This document shows, piece by piece, positions 7,350 to 15,720 of a stretch of DNA of 20,072 nucleotides. The stretch covers positions 1 to 20,072 of the forward strand of contig JAHZHF010000027.1 in NCBI GenBank assembly GCA_019420405.1, given 5' to 3'. The notes under the pieces were generated by a model. It had not been told where the DNA came from and searched no databases. It worked only from the letters and a program-made list of their open reading frames with translations. Numbering within the stretch: position 1 is the first letter of the stretch; the number at the start of each line of letters is the position of its first letter. The position numbers were made by a program, and so were the translations under genes. The stretch is from Clostridiales bacterium (GTDB taxonomy: Bacteria; Bacillota; Clostridia; Lachnospirales; Lachnospiraceae).

Positions 7350-8171
7350 TTATTTTACCGAACCTGCTGTCAATCCCTGTACCAAATACTTTTGTGCACA
7401 CAGATAAATGATGATTGCCGGAATAATCGCGAGCAGTGTTCCCGTCATTACCATCTCCCATGGTGTCTGATTATCTATCATCCGTGAAATGCCTACAGTA
7501 AGCGGCGTTTTGGCCGCATCTCTTGTGAGAATGAGCGGATAAAGATACTGCCCCCAGCCCGTAAAAAACGAAAGCGCAAATGTTGTGGCTATTCCCGGTG
7601 TCGAGAGAGGTACAATAATTCTGAAAAGTATCCCCACCCTCGAACAGCCGTCAATCGCCGCAGCTTCCTCCAGCGCTATCGGGATACCGTCAAAAAAGCT
7701 TCTGAGCAATAAAATCGGAAAGGCCATTGAAGTTGCAAGTATTGCAATAATTACACCGATATACGTATCGTATAATCCGATTTTGTTCAGTGTCATAAAA
7801 ATGGGGATCGCAATAACCACCTGCGGAATTACCTGTGTAATAAATATAATGAAGGAATAAAATGTCTTTCCTTTAAACGTATATCTTGAAAGGGCATATG
7901 CAGCAAAAGTGGCAAGCAGTACATTGATCAGCGATGTTCCAACCGCATAGATAATTGTCGCTTTAAAGTACCCCAGCAGGTCGATTCGTGACCAGATATC
8001 AATATAATTCTGATAATACATATCTACAGGCCACAGAAAAGTCCTCCCCAGATTTTCATATTTTGTCAGAGAAGCGACAAATGCCGTATATATCGGTATC
8101 AGAGTAAACACGCACCATATGATTACGAATATCATCCGTCCGGTAAGCACAAGTCTTTTTTTCTTTTTCAT
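7350..8171 (-). CDS. ABC sugar transporter permease, MalG/CUT1 family
   Basis: 273 residues with about six membrane segments. The first follows the basic start MKKKKR; the EAA loop that docks the ATPase is EEAAAIDGCSRVGILFRIIVP (about 190-210). It pairs with the upstream permease to form the channel of a sugar importer. Two starts are possible: GTG at 8177, overlapping the previous stop (GTGA), and ATG at 8171, about 9 nt after GAGGA; the ATG is preferred. No nucleotide-binding subunit is encoded nearby, so a shared MsmK-type ATPase elsewhere is expected, as in other Firmicute CUT1 systems. Confidence 0.92.
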   Translation of the reverse strand: MKKKKRLVLTGRMIFVIIWCVFTLIPIYTAFVASLTKYENLGRTFLWPVDMYYQNYIDIWSRIDLLGYFKATIIYAVGTSLINVLLATFAAYALSRYTFKGKTFYSFIIFITQVIPQVVIAIPIFMTLNKIGLYDTYIGVIIAILATSMAFPILLLRSFFDGIPIALEEAAAIDGCSRVGILFRIIVPLSTPGIATTFALSFFTGWGQYLYPLILTRDAAKTPLTVGISRMIDNQTPWEMVMTGTLLAIIPAIIIYLCAQKYLVQGLTAGSVK

Positions 8172-8173
8172 AC

Positions 8174-9049
8174 TCACGCGTCCTCTACCATCCTTTCGTT
8201 CTTAAATTTGATGAATCCGATAATTCCTACAATTACAAACACTAATATCGCTATCGCACAGGATGTTCCCAGATCAAAATCAATAAAGGCTTTATTATAT
8301 ATCTCAATTGCCACAAGCTGGGTCTGTCTTGCCGGACCTCCCGCTGTCATAATATATACCGTATCGAATATCTGTATGGTCCAAGCTGTAATGATCAATG
8401 TGGTCGTCGTTAATACCGGTTTCAGATATGGCAGCGTTATATAACGGAATTTCTGAATAGCTGATGCTCCATCCAGTTCTATCGCTTCCTCAATATCGGA
8501 GGGAATCGTCTGGAGTGCCGCCATCAATGATATAATCATAAATGGCGTTCCCTGCCAGATTCGCACCATGATCACAGTTGGAAGAGCCGTCCCGTCTGAC
8601 AAAAAGCTGATCGGTTCAGATATCAAATTAAGGTTTTTCAAGAGCTGATTAATAAAGCCAAACTGCGAATTAAGCACCCAGCTCCACATCGATGCGGCAA
8701 ATGCATGAGGAACAATCCAGGGGATAATCACGATCGAACGGAAAAGTCCTCTAAGCGGCATAGGCTTATTTAGAGCCAGGGCAACAAGCATTCCGCATAT
8801 TACAATTCCAAGCACCCCGAAAACCACATAAATTGCAGTTACTCCTAAAGATTTCAGAAATCTGGATGTTGTCAGATACTCAAAGTTTTCAAATGAATTC
8901 CACCCTTTAAACCCTTCGATAATGTTGGAATCCCCCAGGGAAAATTTAAAAACATTAAAAAGGGGCACTGCCAATACAAAGATAAATAAAATTATAGTCG
9001 GTAAAATAAAGATATAAGGCTCGATTCTGCGTCTTCCTTTTTGTTTCAT
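8174..9049 (-). CDS. ABC sugar transporter permease, MalF/UgpA (CUT1) family
   Basis: 291 residues with a basic N-terminus (MKQKGRRRIEP) and six predicted membrane segments, beginning YIFILPTIILFIFVLAVPLF. The EAA loop is IEEAIELDGASAIQKFRYITLP. The ATG at 9049 has GAAGGTGG just upstream. The gene overlaps the next permease by a few bases or abuts it, and follows the binding-protein gene after a stem-loop. Substrate is inferred from neighbours as sialic acid or a related nine-carbon sugar; comparable binding-protein-dependent sialate importers (the SAT2 type) occur in Ruminococcus gnavus. Confidence 0.92.
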   Translation of the reverse strand: MKQKGRRRIEPYIFILPTIILFIFVLAVPLFNVFKFSLGDSNIIEGFKGWNSFENFEYLTTSRFLKSLGVTAIYVVFGVLGIVICGMLVALALNKPMPLRGLFRSIVIIPWIVPHAFAASMWSWVLNSQFGFINQLLKNLNLISEPISFLSDGTALPTVIMVRIWQGTPFMIISLMAALQTIPSDIEEAIELDGASAIQKFRYITLPYLKPVLTTTTLIITAWTIQIFDTVYIMTAGGPARQTQLVAIEIYNKAFIDFDLGTSCAIAILVFVIVGIIGFIKFKNERMVEDA

Positions 9050-9098
9050 TTTCCACCTTCTTTCCCGCTGCCACCACAATCAACTGATAAAGGAGACA

Positions 9099-9131
9099 GC
9101 GCCGATGTACCTGATTATTGTCTATCGGCGC
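9099..9131 (-). other. Intercistronic stem-loop after the binding-protein gene
   Basis: GGCGCCGAT and ATCGGCGC arms (9124-9131 and 9099-9106) with a 17-nt loop, no T-run behind it. Such hairpins between a binding-protein gene and its permeases commonly protect the upstream mRNA from 3' decay and raise binding-protein yield relative to permeases. This role is inferred. Confidence 0.65.
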
Positions 9132-9150
9132 CATCACCTCCAATTCTCTT

Positions 9151-10449
9151 TTATTCGTTGTAAATTTCTTCGTGTCCTGCTATGATATTATCCAGAGTGG
9201 TTTCAGCGTCCTGATTATTCATCATCAGAAGCTGGAGCTGTTCTCCTGTAAGATTCCAAAGAGAATTTGTCTTCGGGCATACTCCTTCCGGTACACTGTC
9301 CTCTACAGATTTTATGATTGTAGCCCAGTAATGATCGCTCGTATCATAAGTCTCCGCCTCTGATTTAAGAATCGGGATGGAGCCATATGCACTATGTGCT
9401 TTCTGATTATCAGTATTCATAAGATACCGTAAAAACGTCCATGCTTCCTCCTTATGCTCACTATTCGTAGGAATAAAGAATCCACCTACATTGACTGCGG
9501 ACATTTGCTTCCCACTTGTTCCTGCCGGCAGCTGTGCCACTTTAAACTTTCCGCTGTCCAACCCATCCTGTATCTGATTTGCCATATTAACTGCATCAAG
9601 CGCCATTCCCACTGTTCCATCCCGAAGCATGGTTCTGATATCAAATCTTGATGTTTCCTCCACAGCTCCCTGCGAATACTGTGTCAGTTCCTGAATGAAT
9701 TCAAGCGTATTAATTGCCGCTTCACGGTTCTCTTCATATTCGTATGTATACCTCTCTCCATCCCATGTCTCGCCACCTATTTCGCTTGCGAACAGTGACT
9801 CAAAGAAGAATGAAGTTTCTCCGCCACTTGGCATCCCATACATTGCCAGTCCTGCTGCATCTGTATTTTCACTGATTGCTTTAGCTGCCGCAAGGAACTC
9901 ATCCCATGTAGCCGGCGGATTATCCGGATCCAGACCTGCCTGCTCAAACAGTTCCGTATTATACCAATACAGAAGTGTAAGTGCTCCACAGGGGACCATA
10001 TACTGCTTCCCATCATACTGTCCGGCTTCCAGCAGAGAGGGATAGATATCATTTTTCAGTTCGTCATCCATATATGGGGTAAGGTCCTCTATAAGCCCTT
10101 TATCCGCCATATCAAATATAGATGCCGGAAGATGGTACATCACATCAGGAAGTGTCTGTGACGACGCCATTACCTGAAGTGTTGTCTCTGCGTCGGACCA
10201 TCCCAGATCCTGCATGTCAACATTAATATTAGGATACTCTTCTTCGAATGATTCGATAATCGGATCAAAGATTTCATGAAGCACTTCCGGTGTTCCCGTT
10301 CTCATAAACGTAATTGTAACCTGCTCTTCTGACAAAGTGTCCTCTCCTGAACCGGTATCATTGTTCTCTGATCCACACGCCGCTGCCATTACTGTTACCA
10401 TACTTGCCGCCAGCAGACAACTCATCTTCTTCCAGCTTTTCTTTTTCAT
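9151..10449 (-). CDS. ABC transporter solute-binding lipoprotein, CUT1 (family 1)
   Basis: 432 residues. A lipoprotein signal peptide has the basic MKKKSWKKM, a hydrophobic core and a lipobox AAAC with Cys25, followed by the acidic/Ser linker GSENNDTGSGED typical of Gram-positive lipoproteins. The mature part is a family-1 sugar-binding protein: FEEEYPNINVDMQ, SSQTLPDVMYHLP, GLIEDLTPYMDD, LYWYNTELFEQAGLDPDNPP, and a closing EEAWTFLRYLMN. It delivers substrate to the two permeases that follow. AAGGAG lies 8-9 nt before the ATG. The acidic, Gln/Asn-rich binding regions do not identify the sugar by eye. Confidence 0.93.
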   Translation of the reverse strand: MKKKSWKKMSCLLAASMVTVMAAACGSENNDTGSGEDTLSEEQVTITFMRTGTPEVLHEIFDPIIESFEEEYPNINVDMQDLGWSDAETTLQVMASSQTLPDVMYHLPASIFDMADKGLIEDLTPYMDDELKNDIYPSLLEAGQYDGKQYMVPCGALTLLYWYNTELFEQAGLDPDNPPATWDEFLAAAKAISENTDAAGLAMYGMPSGGETSFFFESLFASEIGGETWDGERYTYEYEENREAAINTLEFIQELTQYSQGAVEETSRFDIRTMLRDGTVGMALDAVNMANQIQDGLDSGKFKVAQLPAGTSGKQMSAVNVGGFFIPTNSEHKEEAWTFLRYLMNTDNQKAHSAYGSIPILKSEAETYDTSDHYWATIIKSVEDSVPEGVCPKTNSLWNLTGEQLQLLMMNNQDAETTLDNIIAGHEEIYNE

Positions 10450-10472
10450 ACACTTTTCTCCTTCCGTCTTTT

Positions 10473-11414
10473 TCAGATAATACCAATCTGTTTCGCAACA
10501 TCTCTTGCCTCTGCTTTTTCATCCTCGGTCAGTGGAACTACAGGTATCCTAGCAAATCCTCCACACGATCCCGCCAAATCTGCCATATATTTCAGAAGAG
10601 CAATCACTTTATATTCTCCTCCCATACCCGAATATTTAACTGCCAGATCCATATAGGGAATCATCGTATCTCTGATCCGTTTCGCTTCGGCATAATCACC
10701 GGAAGAACGTGCTTTCCAGATCGCTACGCTTCGATCCGGGACAATGTTGGACATACTGGAAATAAAGCCTGCAGTGCCCGCCATAGCCGCAAACGGCTCC
10801 AGAAATTCTCCATGCCCATTTACAACTGAAATCTTATCGCCTATTTCCTGTACAACACGGGTCATCTTATAAAACGCAGGTGTACATTCTTTCATTCCTA
10901 CAATGTTAGGCAGCTCCTTCAACCGTTTCAGAACAGAAATCGGACAATCAACATTCATTACCTCAAAATTGTTGTACAGCAAAATCCCAAGATCTGTATT
11001 ATCCGAAAGTTTTTTATAGAATGAATAAATACAGTTCTCATCCTTAGGAGGATAATAGTATGGTGACAGCGCCATTATTCCCGATGCGCCATGATCTTGT
11101 GCATGATGAGCTAATTCAATAGATTCATTTACATTTGTACTGTTGCATCCCTGAATAATCGGTATTGTGTCACCGATCGTATCTACAACCATTTCCAGAA
11201 TCATCTTCCGCTCGTCCGTTGCCATTGCCCCGCACTCACCTGTACTACCACAAATTACAATTACGGAATTGGTTTTATCCAGGCCACCCTGAACCAGGAA
11301 TTTAAGATTTTTCTCATAACCATACGCGTCAAATTCTCCGTTCTCTTTAAATGGCGTAATACTGATTATAGTAATTCCTTTCAGTTGCTCCCGCAGTTCT
11401 TCTGGTTTCATCAT
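10473..11414 (-). CDS. DapA/N-acetylneuraminate lyase-family aldolase
   Basis: 313 residues of the class I aldolase family that includes sialate lyase (NanA), dihydrodipicolinate synthase and 2-keto-3-deoxygluconate aldolase. The pyruvate carboxylate loop is GSTGE (56-60), the proton-shuttling Tyr is in LLYNNF (Y147), and the Schiff-base Lys is in VGMKECT (K175). The substrate-specific region after YN reads NFEVMNVD rather than the YNIPALSGV-like pattern I expect of NanA, so substrate is uncertain. It is first gene of the nan-like operon, so cleaving a sialic or related 2-keto-3-deoxy acid to pyruvate is the best guess. The ATG at 11414 is about 10 nt from GGAGG; an ATG at 11423 sits too close to that site. 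Confidence 0.85.
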   Translation of the reverse strand: MMKPEELREQLKGITIISITPFKENGEFDAYGYEKNLKFLVQGGLDKTNSVIVICGSTGECGAMATDERKMILEMVVDTIGDTIPIIQGCNSTNVNESIELAHHAQDHGASGIMALSPYYYPPKDENCIYSFYKKLSDNTDLGILLYNNFEVMNVDCPISVLKRLKELPNIVGMKECTPAFYKMTRVVQEIGDKISVVNGHGEFLEPFAAMAGTAGFISSMSNIVPDRSVAIWKARSSGDYAEAKRIRDTMIPYMDLAVKYSGMGGEYKVIALLKYMADLAGSCGGFARIPVVPLTEDEKAEARDVAKQIGII

Positions 11415-11469
11415 TTTAAGCATTCCTCCTTTACTTCTTTCTACGTTTTCTGTTGCTCCTGTTGTTCTC

Positions 11470-11497
11470 ATCATAGCATTCTAGTTTCAAAATTCAA
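11470..11497 (-). promoter_or_regulatory. Sigma-A-type promoter of the catabolic operon
   Basis: On the minus strand TTGAAT (11492-11497) and TATGAT (11470-11475) are separated by 16 bp, about 55 nt upstream of the aldolase start. It is the only good promoter seen ahead of the operon. Confidence 0.6.
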
Positions 11498-11505
11498 TAC
11501 TTTTT

Positions 11506-11551
11506 AGAAAATTTTTTCTTTTTTGTAATTTATATATAAAAAATATTTTCT
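11506..11551 (-). promoter_or_regulatory. Pair of A/T palindromes upstream of the operon promoter, candidate regulator sites
   Basis: AGAAAATTTTTTCT at 11506-11519 and AAAAAATATTTTCT at 11538-11551 share the form A(G/A)AAAA-NN-TTTTCT, with starts 32 bp apart, close to three helical turns. Each is followed by a further match, CTTTTTTGT(GT)AATTT. They lie just upstream of the -35, a position that favours an activator or an UP element rather than a steric repressor. Binding by the RpiR-like protein is inferred. Confidence 0.4.
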
Positions 11552-11584
11552 TTTTTGTGTAATTTCCCAAAAATTAATTGCAGC

Positions 11585-11676
11585 AGTTCCAGATACAGAC
11601 GACAAGGGCTTCTAATGGGCAGCTCGCATTCGCTCAAACAACCCCATCGGAAGCCCTAACGTCTGTACCTGGAACT
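11585..11676 (-). repeat. Long imperfect hairpin element, copy 2
   Basis: Outer arms AGTTCCAG (11585-11592) and CTGGAACT (11669-11676), inner arms AGGGCTTC against GAAGCCCT, and a loop which on the minus strand reads TTGTTTGAGCGAATGCGAG. It lines up with the element at 12-107 in opposite orientation, including the shared loop core TTGTYTGAG...GCGAG and the shared flank ACTTTAA-TTTC. The outermost arms differ by paired changes (GTAC/GTAC there, GTTC/GAAC here). It sits between the nan-like operon promoter and the exporter terminator. Family not recognised. Confidence 0.65.
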
Positions 11677-11783
11677 TTAAATTTCTCTAATTTCCCTACA
11701 AAGTCGCCCATCCAAACGCTCCATCTTCACAGAAAGTTTTTCGAAATCACTGCTGCTTTCTGGCAAATTTTTCCAAAAAGTAA

Positions 11784-11830
11784 GGCGCGGCCGGAAGGCT
11801 TTCCGATTTTGAAAGCCCTCTGGCCGCGCC
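11784..11830 (-). terminator. Strong hairpin terminator downstream of the exporter operon
   Basis: GGCGCGGCC (11784-11792) and GGCCGCGCC (11822-11830) form a perfect outer stem, extended by an inner GGCTTTC/GAAAGCC stem. On the minus strand it is followed by TTACTTTTT. It lies about 100 nt after the stop of the second exporter gene and likely ends that transcript. Confidence 0.75.
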
Positions 11831-11931
11831 ATTTCCACATTTATCAGCTTGTTTAGATAATACTATTTCCGTCACAGAATACGATTTTCCCATCATCCCT
11901 GCCTCCGGAGGTGATCTGAAAGGAAATATTA

Positions 11932-13800
11932 TTACGCAAACTGACTGTTATACAGATCCGCATACGCCCCATTCGCCCGCAAAAGCTCCCGGTGATTTCC
12001 AGTCTCGATAATAGTTCCGTCCTGCATGACCAGAATCAGATCTGCATCCACAATTGTGGACAGCCGATGGGCGATCACGAAGCTGGTCCGGTTCTTCATA
12101 AGTGCGTTCATCGCCCGCCCGATCTCCATCTCCGTCCTGGTGTCCACGCTGGACGTCGCCTCATCCAGAATCAGCACCGCCGGATCGCAGAGCATCACTC
12201 TGGCAATGGTCAGAAGCTGTCTCTGTCCTGCAGAAATTGTCTCCGCATCGCCGTTTAACATCGTATCATAGCCCTTCGGCAGGGTACGGATAAAGAAATC
12301 TGCTCTCGCCGCCTTTGCTGCCGCGATGATTTCCTCCCTGGAGGCATCCGGCCGCCCGTAGGCGATATTATCTGCGATCGTACCGTCAAAGAGCCAGGTA
12401 TCCTGGAGCACCATTCCGAAATTCTTTCTCAGTCCTTCGTATGTCATAGTAGCGGTCTCAGCCCCGTCCAGACGTATCTTCCCGCCGTTTACCTCATAGA
12501 AGCGCATGAGCAGATTAATGAGTGTTGTCTTTCCTGCCCCAGTGCTTCCCACTACGGCGATCTTCTCTCCCGGGTTTACAGAGAAACTGATATCTTTCAT
12601 AAGAATCTTATCAGGTGTATATCCGAAACGTACATTCTGGAATTCAACCTGACCGTGTGCCCGCTCTACATCGGATGGACGTTCCGGTTCTTTACATATT
12701 TCTTCCTCATCCAGCAGCTCAAAGATCCGTTCTACCGAAGCGATCGAAGACTGGAGAGAATTAATCATATACGCCGCCTCCGTCAGCGGCTCTGACGCCT
12801 GGTATACATACTGGAAAAACGCCTGGAACACTCCGACGGTAAGCACACCATTCAGGAGAAGCCACCCTGCTGCAACAGCAATCACCGCCTGCCCAAGACG
12901 GTTTACAAGGCGGATAAAAGGATTCACGGCATTCATCATAAAGTCCGCTTTTCTGGAAGTTTCAGCCAGTTCTTCTACTGCGTCCCTCATCTCTTTTTTA
13001 CTGTTCTCCTCCTGGTTAAACGCCTTGATAACCGTCCGGCCGCTGTAGGATTCCTCCACCTGTCCGGTCACCCGGCTTGCCGCCTGCTGCCGCCGCATGG
13101 CGTATTTAAGCGTCTTTGCGGCGAACAGTCTGGTAGATACAAGAGACAGTGCCGTGAAGACGAGAAAAATCAGGGTAAGCCCGACATGAAACTGAAACAT
13201 CATAATCAGGGAACCCACAACCATCCCGACAGCAGTAAACAGCTTCAAAAGCCCGGTCTGCAGTACCTCTGACATTTTATCCAGGTCATTGGTAGCACGG
13301 CTCAACACTTCTCCCGGCTTATGCCGGTCAAAAAAGGAGAGCGGAAGCCGGTTCAGCTTCCTGCTGATCCGGGTTCTCAGTTCCAGGCTCAGCCGCTCAG
13401 CAAATCCTGCCATCAGGAAACTCTGGAATGTATACAGGATTCCCGTAACCGTGTAGATCACAAGCAGGATCAGAATCTGGCGGCCGCCCTGTTCCCAGGT
13501 CACCCGGAATTGTTCGCCGGATTTTACTGCGCTCTGAATATTCTCCCAGAGCAGATCCACAATTCCGGCACTGTATACCGGGGCTGCAACGGACAGAATT
13601 GTATAAAATATTACTGACGCCGCTACAATCATGAGGCGGATGCGCTCTCTCCCCATCATTCTCCACAGCCTGAGAACCGCCGCTGTCGCATTCACCGGCA
13701 CCGCATACTCCATCTCCTCATCATATGCCGCATGTTCATTTTCATATCCCGAGTTTTCATATGCTGAATTTTCATATACTGAATCCTCACGTTCAGACAC
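11932..13800 (-). CDS. ABC exporter half-transporter, catalytic-site subunit (BmrD/TM288-like)
   Basis: 622 residues: six-helix exporter domain (about 45-360), then an ATPase domain with Walker A GSTGAGKTT (418-426), Q-loop LQDTWLFDGT, signature ISAGQRQ (degenerate against LSGGQ), Walker B LILDEATSSVD with catalytic Glu547, and switch His578 (IAHRLST). Combined with its partner this gives one proper and one degenerate ATP site, as in TM287/288 and BmrCD heterodimers. The GTG at 13800 is preferred, 8 nt after GGAGG and overlapping the upstream stop by a few bases; the GTG at 13809 lies inside that ribosome site. The N-terminus carries an odd YENS-type repeat. Probable role: multidrug or lipid export. 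Confidence 0.9.
   Translation of the reverse strand: MSEREDSVYENSAYENSGYENEHAAYDEEMEYAVPVNATAAVLRLWRMMGRERIRLMIVAASVIFYTILSVAAPVYSAGIVDLLWENIQSAVKSGEQFRVTWEQGGRQILILLVIYTVTGILYTFQSFLMAGFAERLSLELRTRISRKLNRLPLSFFDRHKPGEVLSRATNDLDKMSEVLQTGLLKLFTAVGMVVGSLIMMFQFHVGLTLIFLVFTALSLVSTRLFAAKTLKYAMRRQQAASRVTGQVEESYSGRTVIKAFNQEENSKKEMRDAVEELAETSRKADFMMNAVNPFIRLVNRLGQAVIAVAAGWLLLNGVLTVGVFQAFFQYVYQASEPLTEAAYMINSLQSSIASVERIFELLDEEEICKEPERPSDVERAHGQVEFQNVRFGYTPDKILMKDISFSVNPGEKIAVVGSTGAGKTTLINLLMRFYEVNGGKIRLDGAETATMTYEGLRKNFGMVLQDTWLFDGTIADNIAYGRPDASREEIIAAAKAARADFFIRTLPKGYDTMLNGDAETISAGQRQLLTIARVMLCDPAVLILDEATSSVDTRTEMEIGRAMNALMKNRTSFVIAHRLSTIVDADLILVMQDGTIIETGNHRELLRANGAYADLYNSQFA
13739..13783 (-). repeat. 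Three 15-bp tandem repeats in the exporter gene start
   Basis: Three consecutive 15-bp units on the plus strand, each TTTTCATAT followed by CCCGAG, GCTGAA or ACTGAA, encode YENSA, YENSG, YENEH-type pentapeptides in the cytoplasmic N-terminal tail before the first membrane helix. Confidence 0.8.
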
Positions 13801-15595
13801 CTGCGGCACCTCCCTTCATCTGAGATCCTGCGATCTCCTGATACACCGGACAATTTTTCATAAGTTCTTCATGAGTTCCTTTCCCCACGATCCTGCCCTC
13901 ATCGAGCACCAGGATCTGGTCCGCATCCAGTATCGTATTGATTCTCTGTGCGATAATCAGGACAGCCGCGTCCGATACTTCCTGCTTCAGCGCCTTTCTG
14001 AGCGCGGCATCCGTCTTGAAATCCAGAGCAGAAAAACTGTCGTCAAAAATGTACAGATCTGCCTTCTTCATAAGTGCTCTCGCAATGGAAAGTCTCTGTT
14101 TCTGACCGCCCGAAAAATTCGTTCCGCCCTGTGCCACACGGGCATCCAGCCCATTCGACAGACCACTCACAAAATCTGCCTGCGCCACACGAAGCACCCT
14201 GCGCATTTCCTCTTCATCCGCCTGCTCATTCCCCTGCCGCAGATTTTCCGCGATCGTCCCGGAGAAAAGCCATGCCTTCTGAGGCACATAGGCGATATGG
14301 CTTCGCAGTTCTTCCTGAGAGATATCCCGGACATCGCTGCCATTTACGCTGACCGTTCCTTCTGTGGCATCATGAAACCGCAGGAAAAGTTTTGCGATTG
14401 TAGATTTTCCGCTCCCCGTACCTCCGATTACTGCTGTCGTCTCCCCACGCCGGCACACAAAATCCAGGCCGGACAGGGCATATTCGTCCGCATCGGGAAA
14501 ACGGAAAGATACATTCCTAAAGCACGCTGCCTCCGCAGAAGGGACATTTTCTTCCCGACTGCGCCTCTGTTCCGGTATCACGCGCGTCTGCTCCGGTACC
14601 ATGCTCGTCTGCTCCGGCACCCGATTCATCTTTCCGGGGCCGTCCACTATTTCTGGCTCTTTCTCAAGCACTTCTTTGATCCTCCCGATGCACACCCTTG
14701 CCCGCGGCAGAAGGATGATGACCATCTGTGCCATAATGATATAGAAAAGGATCAGAATCGAATATTCTGTCAGCGCCGTGATATCTCCAATCTCCATAAC
14801 CCCCGCACCGATTCTGTTCCCTCCAAGCCACAGAATCGCAACAATGCATATATTAATCATGAAGAACGCCGCGCTCTCAAGACCTGCGAACAAGAGATTC
14901 GCGCTGACCGCAGTCTCCGCATAATCTTCAAAAGATCTGCGCATCCTCTTCTCCTCATCGCACTCCTTGCAGAACGCGCGGATGACGCGCACTCCTGTCA
15001 GGTTCTCCCTGAGCACCACATTCATCCGGTCCAGCAGACGCTGGAGTCTGCTGAAGATCTCAGACGCTCTCCGGGTGACAAGAACTGCCAGCACGATGAT
15101 CAGCACAGTCACGGCAATCAGCAGAAAGCCCATCACAGAATCAATTGCAAAGGCCATCCCTACCCCCATCACACACACGGCCGGCACAGGGAGAACCATC
15201 TGGATACACCAGACGACGGACTGCTGGATGATATTAATATCGTTCAGAGTCCGTGTAATCATAGAACCTGTGCTGAACTGTTCAAAGTCGTGGGTGGAAA
15301 GAGTGAGCGACTTTTCATAGACCGCATTACGCATATCCCGCCCGAGTCTGGCAGACAGATCCGCACACAGCCAGCTCCCCAGAAGCGCTCCTGCTCCTGC
15401 AAGAACCGCGACAGCCAGCATGGCGATTCCTCTCCCGATGATATAGTCCATGTTTTTACTCTCCACACCGATATTGATCATATCCGCGGTCAGCCGGGGA
15501 ACCAGCAATCCTCCAGCCACATCCAGAAGCATGGCAAAAATCGTAAATACGCACAGCTTCCTGTATGGTTTTAAAAAAGAAAGCACCATTTTCAT
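13793..15595 (-). CDS. ABC exporter half-transporter, degenerate-site subunit (BmrC/TM287-like)
   Basis: 600 residues: exporter membrane domain (about 10-300), a linker with a short repeat (326-346), then the ATPase domain with Walker A GGTGSGKST (391-399), canonical signature FSGGQKQ (494-500), Walker B LYIFDDSFSALD with Asp519 in place of the catalytic Glu, and Gln550 in place of the switch His. It therefore supplies the good signature to its partner's active site and a non-hydrolytic site of its own, the hallmark of heterodimeric exporters. GGAGG lies 7 nt before the ATG. In the uninterrupted locus this ATG overlapped the MarR stop (ATGA); the insertion sequence now sits 23 bp upstream, so its transcription is probably altered. 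Confidence 0.92.
   Translation of the reverse strand: MKMVLSFLKPYRKLCVFTIFAMLLDVAGGLLVPRLTADMINIGVESKNMDYIIGRGIAMLAVAVLAGAGALLGSWLCADLSARLGRDMRNAVYEKSLTLSTHDFEQFSTGSMITRTLNDINIIQQSVVWCIQMVLPVPAVCVMGVGMAFAIDSVMGFLLIAVTVLIIVLAVLVTRRASEIFSRLQRLLDRMNVVLRENLTGVRVIRAFCKECDEEKRMRRSFEDYAETAVSANLLFAGLESAAFFMINICIVAILWLGGNRIGAGVMEIGDITALTEYSILILFYIIMAQMVIILLPRARVCIGRIKEVLEKEPEIVDGPGKMNRVPEQTSMVPEQTRVIPEQRRSREENVPSAEAACFRNVSFRFPDADEYALSGLDFVCRRGETTAVIGGTGSGKSTIAKLFLRFHDATEGTVSVNGSDVRDISQEELRSHIAYVPQKAWLFSGTIAENLRQGNEQADEEEMRRVLRVAQADFVSGLSNGLDARVAQGGTNFSGGQKQRLSIARALMKKADLYIFDDSFSALDFKTDAALRKALKQEVSDAAVLIIAQRINTILDADQILVLDEGRIVGKGTHEELMKNCPVYQEIAGSQMKGGAAGV
14565..14627 (-). repeat. Three 21-bp tandem repeats in the exporter linker
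   Basis: Units 14565-14585, 14586-14606 and 14607-14627 share (G/C)TCTG(C/T)TCCGG(T/C)A and encode the heptads VPEQTSM, VPEQTRV and IPEQRRS between the membrane and ATPase domains. The repeats keep the frame. Confidence 0.8.
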
Positions 15596-15610
15596 GATCT
15601 GTCCTCCACC

Positions 15611-15618
15611 AGATTTTC
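15611..15618 (+). repeat. Target site duplication, left copy
   Basis: AGATTTTC directly outside the left inverted repeat, identical to 17500-17507 outside the right one. Confidence 0.9.
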
Positions 15619-15720
15619 GGTAGTGTCAAAACTACCATGTTTTTTATTGTTTAAAGTTACGTTTTTCCTTGATTTTTCGGAGGTTTGCAAATAAAAAGAG
15701 CATTGACCTCCCTTTTCGTG

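Noticed and set aside
9099..9131. Strong hairpin between binding-protein and permease genes read as a terminator
   Set aside because: No T-run follows on either strand and the permeases must be co-expressed; an mRNA-stabilising stem is more likely.
9777..10052. Short frames overlapping the solute-binding protein gene
   Set aside because: They lie fully inside a convincing lipoprotein gene and have no family resemblance.
10473..11414. Naming the aldolase gene nanA or dapA outright
   Set aside because: The superfamily is clear, but the substrate-determining residues do not match either closely enough by eye.
12..11676. The two hairpin elements as the ends of a composite transposon carrying the catabolic cluster
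   Set aside because: They are diverged in sequence, have no flanking target duplication that I can see, and no recombinase lies between them.
13631..15574. A 647-codon open frame on the plus strand, antisense to the exporter gene
   Set aside because: It mirrors the G/C-rich exporter gene codon by codon, has a His/Arg/Pro-rich translation with no recognisable domain, and lacks a ribosome site. The exporter frame has all expected motifs.
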